From Collybia mongolica (Eukaryota; Basidiomycota; Agaricomycetes; Agaricales; Clitocybaceae), in the NCBI GenBank assembly GCA_013420905.1, contig JAAXNY010000011.1, positions 310,001-374,000 on the forward strand: a stretch of DNA of 64,000 bases, read 5' to 3'. The notes below the pieces were generated by a model. The model saw only the letters and a program-made list of their open reading frames with translations. It did not search any database and had not been told where the DNA came from. The position numbers and the translations under genes were made by a program. This document shows positions 10,836-22,600 of this stretch, one piece after another (the stretch's first letter is position 1; each line of letters starts with the position of its first letter).

Positions 10836-11496
10836 TCTGGAGCCCACTGTGAGGGTTCAGAGTTTTGAATAGTCTAAGAAGAGCATCTTTCTTTGAAAAA
10901 TATTATACCAAGACGAGTAACATTGTCTACAAATTGAAGTAGAGCAGAGAAAGTTTAGTCAATCTGTCTCAAGAGCTGTGCCCACAAGCCAGCTCGTCAA
11001 ACAGACTAACTAATCAGCCACTTGCAAGACAAGTAGCTACAAAAACGCGGAAGACTAAAAATTCGCAAAACGCTGGAGTAACAGAGCCGTTACCACCTCC
11101 TAGACATGCGCGCACACGAGGATCTTCACAACCAGCCTTTGGATCTTCAGGACCAAGGCAAGTATTTTATTATCTCTAACCGAGAATTAGTTACCAAGTT
11201 CTTGGGGTGTCTAGACGAAGTCTTCAGATCCCAAGTACAAGGAAGGCTAACCCTGCTAGGGAATAATCAGTCTAATGCCACACAGGCAGGACAGGCCATT
11301 GCTACAAACAACCAGGCAGATCCTAATACTATTGCCGAAGCCGCTGCACTTGCATGACGAAAAGGAGATCAGTACAATCTGGAGGAAGTTATAGCAACTG
11401 CAATCAGCATTTCTGAAGGCATAGCCAACATGAATATTCCAGACACGAATAGATCTTTTATAACATCTGTAACAGCAACAGCAGCGCCCAAGATCA
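10836..11496 (+). pseudogene. A1 leader and gag, 5' remnant
   Basis: A primer-binding-like TCTGGAGCCCAC follows the LTR. The leader and gag align with A2 24751-25951. At about 11166 the sequence jumps from the leader just before gag to mid-gag (A2 about 25083 to 25627), an internal deletion of roughly 545 bp that removes the gag start and N-terminus. The CpG-rich run of alanine codons ends in TGA (11356), where A2 has CGA. D2 interrupts at 11497; gag resumes at 17743. Confidence 0.85.
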
Positions 11497-14039
11497 ACTT
11501 GAGGTAGAGGGCCATTACTGGCAGATACGAGTCCTCATGTTTTTTTTTTTGATTAACTTTTCTTAATATTTCTAGAACCAGGTTGTTGCAATAGAACTAG
11601 CTATCCAGAATCTCTTCAACTTTATATTACTTTTTTTTGTTGATAAGTTTGGTTCTGGAACACTTGTCAGGCATTGTCCTAGAATTAGATTGTAGGGTAC
11701 AGGGAGTAGCTTGACATCATGGAAGGCCTGATGGATACACAACATGAAGATGTAATATGACCACACATTTGAGCTTGCCAAATACTTGTTGCACTTCTGT
11801 AAGGGGTCATGTTGCCAAGAGGCTCAGACAGGGTGCAGTATACACAGTATGAACAACCATGCAGGGAAGGGATGAGCATAGAGCACTAGAGGCTTGACTA
11901 TGAGTAGAGAACCCAGCCCAAGTCTATTACAAAGGTGCCCTTTTATGGAGAAGAAGGGGCACCTTATATACAGTACATTGTGCCTATGTCTTAAATAACA
12001 ACAGAATCTGATATCAGTAATTCTACTGATGCAACAATCCATCTGTGATATGTCAGTCCAGAGTAAACTACTATCTGTCAAGGGGTTAAAGCAGTGTGTG
12101 TCAGAATAATAGATATAACAGTGAGGATATGCAAGCTGTGCAATAGTGATTCTAATGGCTAGATGTGGACAAACAAGTGATCCCCTTACAACTTCAGCCA
12201 TATCCATGGTGTATGCCAATAGAAGTTGGTGTTTATAGATCCTATACAAATATCCACCAATAAAAGGTAACAATATATATCTAGGCATTTTCCTTAAGAA
12301 TAAGTCAGCTGGTAAAGTGGGGACTCAGACTCTCAGAGATGGACTGTGTTAAAAAAATTAACAAACTTGAAAATGTAGATCTATATTTGTATATATTCCA
12401 AATACACAACCAACTCAGTAGCTTCTCTGGGGACTTTACACTGAGTGACATGAGGCACACAGACCACACAGACAAATGCAGACATTTGCAGACTAAGCTC
12501 AGACCTCATTTTACAGTCTGCATCTGAACCAAGTCAAAGCTGAGTCCATAAATCCACACTGTTACTTGGATGCTCAGACCCAGCTGGGAACAACTCCTCA
12601 TGAAGTCCATGCAGACTGTCCAGATTGCTTACTTAATCATAGTTACCATTTCTTATTTAATGCACAAAAATGCAATATTTTGGAGAGTCAAATACAAGAC
12701 CTCAAGGTTACATGTCATGTGCATAAAGCATGCAGATTAACCATTTGGTAAGTCCAAGGTGCTTGTTTTTATAATGACTGCTGCTGCCTACTCTTGGCCA
12801 TTACTGGCAATGGCTGAATATTGTTGATAGGTACTACTTCACCTGTCAGCCTTGCTGTCAACCTCCACCACTACATTCCCAGCTGCCCCACCCATCACCT
12901 CCCTGCCATATGATTGTGCACAATACTGCTAAGTACAATGCCATGGATACCACCACCCTCTCTCATACCCACCCCTCTTAGTGAAAATAACAACTGCAAA
13001 ATCACAACAATAAGAGCTGCAGCAAGAACTACAGAGGCACCTGTCATATTACCAGTGACTGCCTGACCACATCTGCTAGTGAGCAGCTAGCATGGTGGAC
13101 ATGGATGGTGCAGTGGTGTATTCCATATGGTAGAACCATCACCTGGTGGCTGGGTGTGCACCCCTGGATGTGCTGTCTAGACCAAGTAGTGCCAATCACC
13201 CCTGTGCCCAAACCAGATGTGTGTAAGGTGAGTGCATATGTGCCTCACATCTAGTTGCTCAGATATACCTTGTTCTATTGTATATGCACCTATATGCTGC
13301 TGTATACCTTGAGACTACCTTGGTGTAATTCTATCTACCTTGTGATATGTTCTTATTCCTTTTACAAATATTAGTTTACTTCTTACTAATACTTTACCCC
13401 TGTACTATTTGCACAGCTCTAGTAGGCTGATATAGACTTCTGGTACACCCACAGTATTTATCCAACGTACCTATTTATAGATTGGACTACCCGATTGTGA
13501 AACTTAAACTAATTGTTTAAATTTTAAGACAATTAATAAACAAGGAATATACCAAATAGTTAAATCACTAAGGAAGTAATATTGATCCAAATGCCTACTT
13601 GGGTGGAGTGGGCCAACACACTGTGTGGCTCCATTCCACATTCAGGAAGTTGTAAATGAGTAGAAACAATGTAGATGATAGTTTATAGAGGTCATGTGAC
13701 CATGGGAAATATTACCAAGTAAACAAGCAATACCTGTGCACAAAACCCAATGCCATAGCTTGCCTGGTTATGGAGAAAACACAAAAACCATCAGAACTAA
13801 CTTTTCTCAGGATCATGGACACTAATAAGCATTCAGATTGTTGTCATGTATTTGGTATACTTATATGGTGGAATAGATCATGTGACATGTGCCAATAAAT
13901 AGAGAAATCAATCTAATTTGTATTTCAGGTAAATATAGTAGTAGTTGTTGATTATTCCAATGTTTAGTGTAATTTCCCACAAGGGTCATGTTTGGTAAGG
14001 GTCATTGTTGTTATAAGATGTTTGTTCACCCCTGACATA

Positions 14040-15647
14040 CAGTGGCTCAAAAAACTGCCCCAATGTTTGTACATTTTTGAAAGATCAATATGGTATGAAG
14101 TGCTGACATAAGCAGGGGACCTGGGGTAATTATGTAAGATACTATGACATCGTGGCTTTCCAATGGACCCTGGATCATGTGATTTAAATCAAAACCCATT
14201 AAGCTATAGGCCAAACAAAATGATTACTCATTGGGGCAGTTTTTTGACCCTCTATTAATTTTCTATCTAATACTTTGTATGACCACCTTTTGCCTTTATA
14301 ACTGCTTGTATCCGCCTGGGCATACTTTCTATCAGGTTTTGGCATACCTCTGGTGGAATTTCACCCCACTCTTCAGCCAATCTATCCCACAACTCATGTA
14401 CTCCTTTGGGTGGTGTCGGATATTCTTTAAGACGGCGCTTGAGATGTTCCCAAAGGTGTTCTATTGGATTCATGTCAGGGGATTGGGCAGGCCAGCCAAG
14501 GACTTGAATGTTGTTGTCTTCAAACCACTGTGTGGCCAGTCCAGATGTGTGTTTGGGGTCGTTATCTTGCTGAAAGTAGCGCTCGCCATCCACCATTTCC
14601 AACTTCTCAAAACTTTCCTGAACTCCACTCTCCAAAATTTCACAGTATTGAACCTTGTCCATGTTCCCCTGCACCTCTATGAGCTTTCCCACTCCATTCC
14701 ACCCCATACAACCCCATACCATGAGGTTTCCTCCTCCTCCATGTTTGACAGTAGGTGATGTTGTTCTATCAGATGGTGGTTCTCCCCTTTGTTTCCAGAC
14801 ATAAACCTTTCCATCTGACCCAATCCTATTGATTTTGGTCTCATCTGTCCATAGAACCCTTTTCCAGTCCTCCACAGTCCAGCTTTCATGATATTTTGCA
14901 AACTGGAGACGCCGGATGCGATGGGCTCGTTTGAGAAGAGGAGCTTTCCTCTTTGTAGCAGCATAAAATTGATTTTCCTTGAGTGCATTTCTGACTGTCT
15001 GGGGTGTGACAGGATTGGGGATGATGCCATTGATGAATTGGGTAGCCTGAACTGCATTATCAAGCTTCCCTGACTTGATTTGACGAATAATTGACTGTTT
15101 GTCACGAACAGACAGCTTGGAGGGGCGGCCACCAAGGTTGTTTTCTTTGTTTCCATCCACATCTTTGCTGATCCTACTGATGGTACCCTTCCCTAGACCA
15201 GTTTTCTCCTTGATTTGACGCTGAGAATAGCCCTCATTGAGGAGAGAAACAACAGTATTGTGCTGAGCAGTAGAAATGGCTTTCATGATGGTGGTAAGAG
15301 GTCAAGAAGATGATTGAACCAATTCCAACATGTCAAATTGATACAAATAAAGTCACATGACATTGTTTATTCTTCCCACAGTCCATAATGTTCTTGCATT
15401 GGATCATAAATGCCAGAATAATGGAAAATAAGATAAGGGTCAAAAAACTGCCCCAATAAGTAACCATTTTGTTTGGCTTATAGCTTAATGGATATTGATC
15501 CAAATCACATGATCCAGGGTCCATTGGAAAGCCACGATGTCATAGTATCTTACATAATTACCCCAGGTCCCCTGCTTATGTCAGCACTTCATACCATATT
15601 GATCTTTCAAAAATGTACAAACATTGGGGCAGTTTTTTGAGCCACTG
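14040..15647 (-). mobile_element. Tc1/mariner element, copy b (inside D2)
   Basis: It is 1608 bp, flanked by TA at 14038-14039 and 15648-15649, and is the reverse orientation of copy a. It sits at a different place in D2 than copy a does in D1, so the two insertions were independent and not copied together with D. The repeat ends and inner inverted motif are as in copy a. Confidence 0.95.
14267..15286 (-). CDS. Tc1-family transposase (DD34E), 339 aa, second copy
   Basis: The protein matches the one at 3923-4942 residue for residue in the translation, with the same catalytic D148, D241 and E276 and the N-terminal helix-turn-helix region. The whole overlapping antisense coding pattern is the same too, so the two genes differ little or not at all in DNA. 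It is intact and probably recent. Neighbouring D2 sequence gives it no promoter I can identify. Confidence 0.95.
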   Translation of the reverse strand: MKAISTAQHNTVVSLLNEGYSQRQIKEKTGLGKGTISRISKDVDGNKENNLGGRPSKLSVRDKQSIIRQIKSGKLDNAVQATQFINGIIPNPVTPQTVRNALKENQFYAATKRKAPLLKRAHRIRRLQFAKYHESWTVEDWKRVLWTDETKINRIGSDGKVYVWKQRGEPPSDRTTSPTVKHGGGGNLMVWGCMGWNGVGKLIEVQGNMDKVQYCEILESGVQESFEKLEMVDGERYFQQDNDPKHTSGLATQWFEDNNIQVLGWPAQSPDMNPIEHLWEHLKRRLKEYPTPPKGVHELWDRLAEEWGEIPPEVCQNLIESMPRRIQAVIKAKGGHTKY

Positions 15648-16008
15648 TAACACACAGACCTTCAAAACTAGCTGAATCTGGACATTTCTAAAATTTCACT
15701 CAAAATGGACTGTGGGAAAAATATGCTCAACAAGGAAATTGTAGAGCCATGTTTGTACATTCCAAACATATAAAAACAAAGTTAATGGCTTTACTGGTTA
15801 TGGAGAAAAACACAAAATAAATTTTGAAACACAACACTCTGAAATATTAGATATGCATAATTTTGATGGCATCACCAAAGGCATTATGTAAGCATCCCAA
15901 ATAAATGCAAATTATGTCACAACACTTTGTATTTGTAGAGAAATGCTGTAAAAAGCTATAAGAGAAGAAAAATCCCATTATGGAAATATTTTCCTGCAGT
16001 GTTGAAAT

Positions 16009-16100
16009 ATGAATCAATGAATGAATGAATGAATCAACTTTTTGCCCAAAAACTGGGTTGATAAAGAACTCGTAATCAATCAATCAATCAATCAATCAAT
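16009..16100. repeat. Short tetranucleotide runs (GAAT)n and (AATC)n
   Basis: A run of GAAT units is followed about 50 bp later by about seven AATC units. Both lie beside near-repeated phrases (TTTTTGCC.AAAACTGGG.TGATAAAGAACT), so a ~65-bp block was duplicated. Confidence 0.8.
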
Positions 16101-16384
16101 TTTTTGCCTGAAACCTGGGCTGATAAAGAACTTGTAATAATAGAAACAAGTTCCCATAGTATTGAAATGTATACCAACCATTCAACATTTAACATTTTAT
16201 TTCTAGCCTTGCATCCTGGGTTAATCAAAACTTATCAGATATGCTAAAAATAGAAATATCATCATCAAAGACAAAGTTCAAACAAATGTACATATGTCTG
16301 TTAAGTGTTTTTTGTTGTATTATCACATACTATATTTAACCATACTCATATAGCTAGCCATTGTCAAGATATTGAGCATTATAG

Positions 16385-17300
16385 ATTCCAGAAGCATCCA
16401 CATTGACTTGTTTGGCTATGCTTATGGCCAAGTAATATATAAATGTGATATTAAAATAGATATAATAAGAGATTATAATCAAAGTTGGAAAGGCAAACAA
16501 ATATAAATATACATTTCCTGGTGTACCCCCTCCATAGGTCTAGGGGTAGTGCCTTGTATTTGCTGAGATATGCATGATCTATATTGTGGGAATTTCATTA
16601 ATATTGTTTGTTTGGCCAGATGTTGGCAAAGTAATATACAGATGATATTCATTTGTAATATGTAGTAAAAAGGTTGTTGTTGATAATGAGATTTGGAAGG
16701 GTACAAACAACTACAAACACATATAAATAAACACATCATGTATTCCTTTACAATGTCTAGTAGTAGCATGTCCATCAGCTTTGTATTTGCTGAGATAAGT
16801 ATCATCTATATTGTGGGAATTTCTTTGATATTATTGTTTGTTTGGCCAGATGTGATGAAGTGATATACAGACAGTATTCATTTGTAATATGTAGCAAGAA
16901 AATTGTTGTTGATGAAGTTTATAAAAATAAAAACAAATACAAACACTTACAAACATATACATGAGGTACTACTTCACTATATCTAACACTAGCAATTTAA
17001 ATTATATCCATAGGCCTTGTTGTTGTTGAGATATGCAATGATTTATATTGTGGGAACTTTGATGGTATTGTTTGTTTGGCTAGCTGTGGCAAAGTCATAT
17101 ACAAACTTGATATTCATTTGTAACATGCTTGTAGTGAGAGAGCTGCTTTTGATCATGATGTTTGAAGGTGAACAAACAAATACAAATACATACAAATATA
17201 CCAATTGGGTAGCCCTTCACCATATCTAGTGATAGCAATTTAAATTGCATCCATAGGTCTTGTCATTGTTGAGATATTCAATGTTTTGTAGTGTGGGAAA
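16385..17300. repeat. ~230-245-bp tandem repeats, D2 (about 4 units)
   Basis: The phrase GAGATAnGnAnnATnTnTATTGTGGGAA recurs at about 16567, 16795, 17027 and 17270, a spacing of 228-243 bp. Units are A/T-rich and diverged. The D1 array is shorter. Confidence 0.8.
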
Positions 17301-17339
17301 AGTTTGGCCCAAAGCGGAAGAAGCCTCTTGTAATCGTGC

Positions 17340-17391
17340 TTACGTTTGTCAACTACGCTGTTAGAGCTAACAGCGTAGTTGACAAACGTAA
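17340..17391. repeat. Perfect 25-bp inverted repeat with 2-base loop (D2)
   Basis: Arms 17340-17364 and 17367-17391 surround the loop AG, identical in the core to D1 5715-5766. Pairing continues outward (GTGC / GCAT) to about 33 bp with a mismatch. Confidence 0.9.
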
Positions 17392-17742
17392 GCATGATTA
17401 TGCAGTGGACAGTTATTAATTAATTCTTGAGATATCCCAACATAAGACCAATTAACTCGAAATCATGGTATTGAATGCAGCTTATGTTAGCAGTTGCCTT
17501 TTTTGCTCGAAATCCGCGCGTCGGCTAATATTGATTCCCACAGTTAGAAAAATATTTCCACGACTACAAAGTGTTACTGATGTACTTCAAAATGTTTACT
17601 GATCATGTTCTAATGAATTCTCGGAACACTTCAAAATTACTAACCGTGGGAAAAACAACACTGGATCTTGTTGGGTACGCTGAATTTTCCCCGCAAACCC
17701 AGGATGATGAACGAGTTACTTATGTAAACATAAGGACTCGTA

Positions 17743-18466
17743 AAGTAGAGATGGACAAAATAAAACAACAAATAGTTAATTTGTTAGACCGTCTCCAAGT
17801 AAATGAGAAGAATATGAGGAGTGGATTTGAGGATGTAATGAAAGCGCTTCAACAAGCAACTGTTCAGAACCATGCCACAAATAGCGCGCCCCAGCAGCAT
17901 CAGTATCAGAATCAGTACAGAAAGCCTAAAGAAGGACAACCGCAAAGACCGAATGCATATAAATGTCACTACTGTTTTACACCCGGACATTTCATCATGG
18001 CCTGTCCCGAGAAACAGAAACATTTTGAAGAAGGGAAAATAAAGACCAATGCAAATGGAGGAGTATGCTTACCAGACGGATTGTATATTCCCAGAGAACC
18101 AGAAATGGTATCATTGAAAGATAAAGTGGAACACTTCCATTCAAAGAAGGTAGCGGCCCTTTATTAATGCATCAGTCACATAATGCAGTAGACAGTAATA
18201 ATGACATTGGAACCTTGAAAGCCATAATGGCACAAATGGCCCAATTTCAAGCGCAACAAATGTTAGGACAACAGAGCATGCAAACTGCGTTGCCAGTACC
18301 GCCTCAGATGCAGAAACAGGAATATATAAATAATAACTATAATCCTACTGCAAAGAGTGCGCCGAATCCTGACATAGTAGCCTTACAAGCACAAATGAGT
18401 ACCTTATTAGGGCAGGTAGCAGAGCTCAATAACCAAAACAAGGTTAAAGAGTCGGGTTTCAATTAG
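17743..18466 (+). pseudogene. A1 gag, 3' remnant with zinc knuckle
   Basis: This aligns with A2 gag from about residue 250 on. It keeps the nucleocapsid knuckle CHYCFTPGHFIMAC (CX2CX4HX4C). A short deletion near 18160 removes the stretch A2 has at about 26379-26424 and creates a stop (TTATTAATG). The frame from 18167 continues to a TAG at 18464. The upstream frame from 17571 is a chance fusion: D2's last frame runs directly into gag. Confidence 0.85.
18454..18460 (+). promoter_or_regulatory. Slippery heptamer GGGTTTC at gag/pro junction (A1)
   Basis: Read in the gag frame it is G GGT TTC, three bases before the gag TAG. It has the X XXY YYZ form of -1 ribosomal frameshift sites and is identical to the site in A2. 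Confidence 0.6.
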
Positions 18467-18471
18467 GTCCG

Positions 18472-19683
18472 ATGAAGGAGGCTAAGGAACACGCTAGACC
18501 TACAACTAGGTCACATTCCAAGAGACAGCCTGAGGACTGTAGTAAAAATAGAAATAGTCATCAAGAAAGTATAAGTAATGATTCGGAGAGTAGTCAGGAT
18601 AGTAGCAAAGAGGAGCCAGTAGCACTGTATCCTAGGAAAAAGAAAGTAAAAATCATTGAACCATTAGTAAAGTCTCCAGTACGAAAAGAATTGCCCTACA
18701 TTGATGTGCCCGCGGTACCCTACATACCCCAGAGAACGGAACGCAACCCTGAACCAGTTGATCTGCTACCTAATTTTAACACCAAGTGTGGTCCGACTTA
18801 TGAAACTAAGTCCCTGATAGAAGTAAAAATAAAAGGTGGCAATATAATTGCTAAAGTGTTAGACAACCCTATCACATTGACCACGGGAGAGTTAATGGGC
18901 TTGTCAAAAACCATTAGAGATGGGATAAAGAATATTGTAACTGCCAGACGTAAATCCCTCACCCAAAGGGATGCTAACTTGCAAATAAACGAAACAGATG
19001 AGGAAGATGCCTTACCCTTTGGGAGGGACTGGGAACTTGATGATAACTACTTATGGCATGACACGCTACCAGTAGAGTCAATCCCATTCCAGTCTTTCTT
19101 CATCTCGGAGTATGACTGCGGCAGAATACCTAAGGGATCTATAATATGTGGAGACCCAGTCCTACAATATTTAGAGTCTTTACCAGCCGGGGAAGAGCCC
19201 AAACAGTTGTATGTAGCAAAAGAATCAGCCTCTTTGCGCGCAGTATATCCAGTAATAAATGGGGTAGGAACAGAGGAATCTTTATTAGATGGGGGATCCC
19301 AAATAGTATCAATGGCTAAGCAAACGGCTTTAGACTTGGACATTTCATGGGATCCAGACGTTGTCATACACATGCAGAGTGCCAATAAACAAGTGGAGAA
19401 AATAGTGGGATTAGCGCGCAACATCCCTTTCTTGTTTAATGACATGGCCATTTACCTCCAAGTACATATCATAAATTCACCTGCATACAAAGTATTGCTT
19501 GGGAGACCATTTGATACACTCACGGAAAGTCAGATCAAAAATGTTAGAGATGGGGGACAAGTAGTCACTATCACAGACCCTAACACAGGACAAAGGTGTA
19601 CTATCCCTACCCATGCAAAGGGATCACCGCCTAAGCTGTTGAAAAGACAACCGGAGCAGGATTTTCGGCCTTCAATGAATTAA
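18472..19683 (+). CDS. A1 protease-containing frame (pro), 403 codons
   Basis: This is the A1 copy of the A2 protein at 26724-27929 and has stayed open although gag and pol are broken. It holds the retropepsin-like motif LLDGGSQ and LLGRPF near its C-terminus. It carries many CpG-type replacements (for example Arg to Cys, His or Gln). Without working gag or pol it has no evident role. Confidence 0.75.
   Translation: MKEAKEHARPTTRSHSKRQPEDCSKNRNSHQESISNDSESSQDSSKEEPVALYPRKKKVKIIEPLVKSPVRKELPYIDVPAVPYIPQRTERNPEPVDLLPNFNTKCGPTYETKSLIEVKIKGGNIIAKVLDNPITLTTGELMGLSKTIRDGIKNIVTARRKSLTQRDANLQINETDEEDALPFGRDWELDDNYLWHDTLPVESIPFQSFFISEYDCGRIPKGSIICGDPVLQYLESLPAGEEPKQLYVAKESASLRAVYPVINGVGTEESLLDGGSQIVSMAKQTALDLDISWDPDVVIHMQSANKQVEKIVGLARNIPFLFNDMAIYLQVHIINSPAYKVLLGRPFDTLTESQIKNVRDGGQVVTITDPNTGQRCTIPTHAKGSPPKLLKRQPEQDFRPSMN
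19659..19665 (+). promoter_or_regulatory. Slippery heptamer GGATTTT at pro/pol junction (A1)
   Basis: In the pro frame it reads G GAT TTT, 15 bases before the pro TAA. After a -1 step the pol frame is open. It is the same as the A2 site. Confidence 0.55.
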
Positions 19684-22600
19684 TCCAAAGTGATCAAGGA
19701 GAGCTAGCCATAGAAATTGCTGAAGATGAGAATGGAAACTTTATTATAACGGGTTATAGACACCCTACTGATAAGCGGAATTTTGGTCACAAAGAACTTA
19801 GAGATGTCTTTTTGTCTAGAAGTGATGTAAACATGAATAGTACAGTACCTGAACGTGAATTACTAGCCACGTACTTGGCTTCCGTAGATGAGCGCGATGG
19901 ACCAGTAATAAACTACGAGCAGAACAGAAGGGACCAGACAAGTACACCCACTAGACCTAGGACATACGCTCAAGAACAGCCCATGCTCAATAAAGCTTTA
20001 AGTAAATTAAAGCAGTGACAAATTGGCACTAACAAGCACGGTCTTGGAACAGTAACAGGTGAAAAGTGTGATATCGAGTCCATGGATCAGCTAGTAGGAA
20101 AGAAGTATAAACCAGTACATTTGAAAACAAAACCAACACTGGCAGATCTGCCTGATAAATTTAGAATTATCAGAGATATAAAGGGTGACCCTTTAGCAGC
20201 TCTACCAGTTCTAATGCCTAACCCACCTCCATTTAAACCAACTGGAAGGTATACTGAGGAAAGGCACGCAGATTTCCAAAGAGTACACGAAGAAGAGAAC
20301 TTCTTAAAACCTAAAGAGATGGATATAATCCACAACTTTATGTGCAAACATAATGATGGTTTTGCTTGGAATGATAGTGAGTGCAGTAGCTTTAAGAAGG
20401 AATATTTTCCTCCTGTCGAAATACCAGTAGTCCCACATACACCATGGACAGAGAGAAACATTAGAATCCCACCAGGGATCTATGAAGATGTTTGTAAAAT
20501 CATTAAGACTAAAATTTATGCAGGGGTCTACGAGAGGTCCAATTCATCATATAGGTCTAGATGGTTTACCATATTAAAGAAAGGTCCAGGAAAGAAACTT
20601 AGAATTGTACATAGTCTAGAGCTGCTAAATGCAGTTACAATAGCACACTCGGGTTTACCACCTGCTACCAAAGAACTAGCAGAACACTTTGCAGGGCGTG
20701 CTTGTGGCAGAATGATGGATCTGTATGTAGGATATGATGAGAGGCCTTTAGCAGAAACCTTGCATGATCTAACCACGTTCCAAACACCGTTTGGCGCGCT
20801 GAGACTAGTAACACTCCCTATGGGATGGATGAATTCTGTTCCAATATTTCATGATGATGTTACATACATCCTACAAGATGAGGTACCACATGTCATGATA
20901 CCCTACATTGATGATGTACCCGTGCGCAGTCCAGCAACGTGCTATGAACTACCAGATGGAACAGAAGAAGAGCTACCTGGTGCTCCAGGTGTTAGATGCT
21001 TCTTCTGGGAACATATGCAAAATGTAAATCGCGTTGTACAGAGAATGAAGTATTCTGGAGGAACCTTTTCAGGATATAAGTCTACATTATGCGCAAGTGA
21101 AATTCTAGTGGTAGGACATAGATGTACCTATGAAGGACAAAAACCTACTACTAATAGGATTAGTGTAGTTGAAAGATGGGGACCATGCAAAGATGTCAGT
21201 GAAGTGCGCGCTTACATGGGAACTATTGGTGTATACAGGAATTTCATTAAAGATTTTGCCCGTATAAGCCAACCGATTCAAAAGTTAACTAGAAGTAGTG
21301 AACCTTGGATATGGGGGCCTGAGCAAGAAGAAGCGCAGCAGCTATTATTAGATGCACTTAAAAATAGCCCTGCGCTCCGTCCAATTAATTACACCTGGAA
21401 TATGCCAGTGGTATTGTCAGTAGATACGTCATGGAAAGCCGTAGGCTACTATATCTATCAGGAAGACCCTGATATACCTGGAAGAAAGCACTATGCTAGA
21501 TTTGACTTGATAACTCTGAATGAGCCTGAAGCGTGCTTCTCACAACCCAAACAAGAGCTATTCGGATTAATGAGAGTTCTAATGGCATGTTATTATTGGT
21601 TTATTGGAGTACGGAATTTGGTAGTAGAAACAGATGCGAAGTACATTAAGGGGATGTCATCAAACCCAAGTATAGGACCTAATGCAACAGTAAATAGGTG
21701 GATTGATAGGATACTTATGTTCCACTTTACTTTGGTTCATAAAGCTGGTAAAGGCTTTGGCCCAGACGGTCTGTCAAGACAAGATGCGCAGCTAGGGGAT
21801 CCTGTCTACCCGGACCCAGACAATGGTTACAATGAGCCCTCAGGTCCTTTAAGGTTTATCAACCCAACTGAGGGATTGGATGACCCTTTGGAATTGTCAG
21901 ACTTTAAGGAAGAGATTGACACACACAGCGGATATTTATTTCAACTCGCCAAGGAAATCTCTGATTTTGAAGTTGAAGTAAACAATGCTTGGGCTGGTGA
22001 AGCAGCATTTATTGGGGAAATAAAACAGCACTTAGGTTTAGGACAGTTTGGTATTCAAAGAGAAGCTTATCTAAAGCAACTTGTAAATACTACTGTCATA
22101 CCTGATGAAAAGTTTAAATATGACCCTAATGTAAGGGAAGTATACGATGAGTCTAAACAAACACCTATGGCACAAGAACAGGATAAAAACCTACCTTTAA
22201 TAAAGGAATGGTTAAAAAGACCACAAAAGAGACCAAAAGGAATGACAGACCATGCCTACCTAAAATTTGCGAGGCAGGTGTCTAATTTCTTTTTGGATCC
22301 AGAGGGCCAGATGTATAGGAAAAATATTGATAGCGCGCACCAGCTTGTTGTTGATAAAAATCACTGAACATATATGATGAAGGCGTCTCACGACTCTGTC
22401 GGACATAGGGGTTTCTACGCAATGAAATCCTTAATAGATAAACAATTTTGGTGGCCAGAAATGGAACGCAATGTATCATGGTATGTGAAGTCGTGTCACA
22501 TCTGTCAGACAAGGCTCTTAACTTTGTTGAGAATCCCTCCTGTCATAACCCACATGCCGTCTATATTCCAAGTATTACATGCGGACACCATGCATATGAG

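Larger units (their letters stand above)
11497..17742. mobile_element. Element D2, no target duplication, inserted in A1 gag
   Basis: This is the second copy of D1, with the same ends. A1 ATCA (to 11496) joined to AAGTAG (from 17743) gives exactly the ATCAAAGTAG seen uninterrupted in A2 gag (from about 25952), so at most one ambiguous A was added. Without Tc1 it is about 4.64 kb, longer than D1 in the middle. It holds tandem repeats, short tetranucleotide runs, a large hairpin and no recognised protein gene. A minus-strand frame at 11824-12288 (154 codons) is unknown and is only partly kept in D1. Confidence 0.65.

Noticed and set aside
17571..18167. 198-codon frame at the D2/gag border as a new gene
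   Set aside because: Its first 57 codons are D2 and the rest is gag; the same D part is fused to a different gene at D1.
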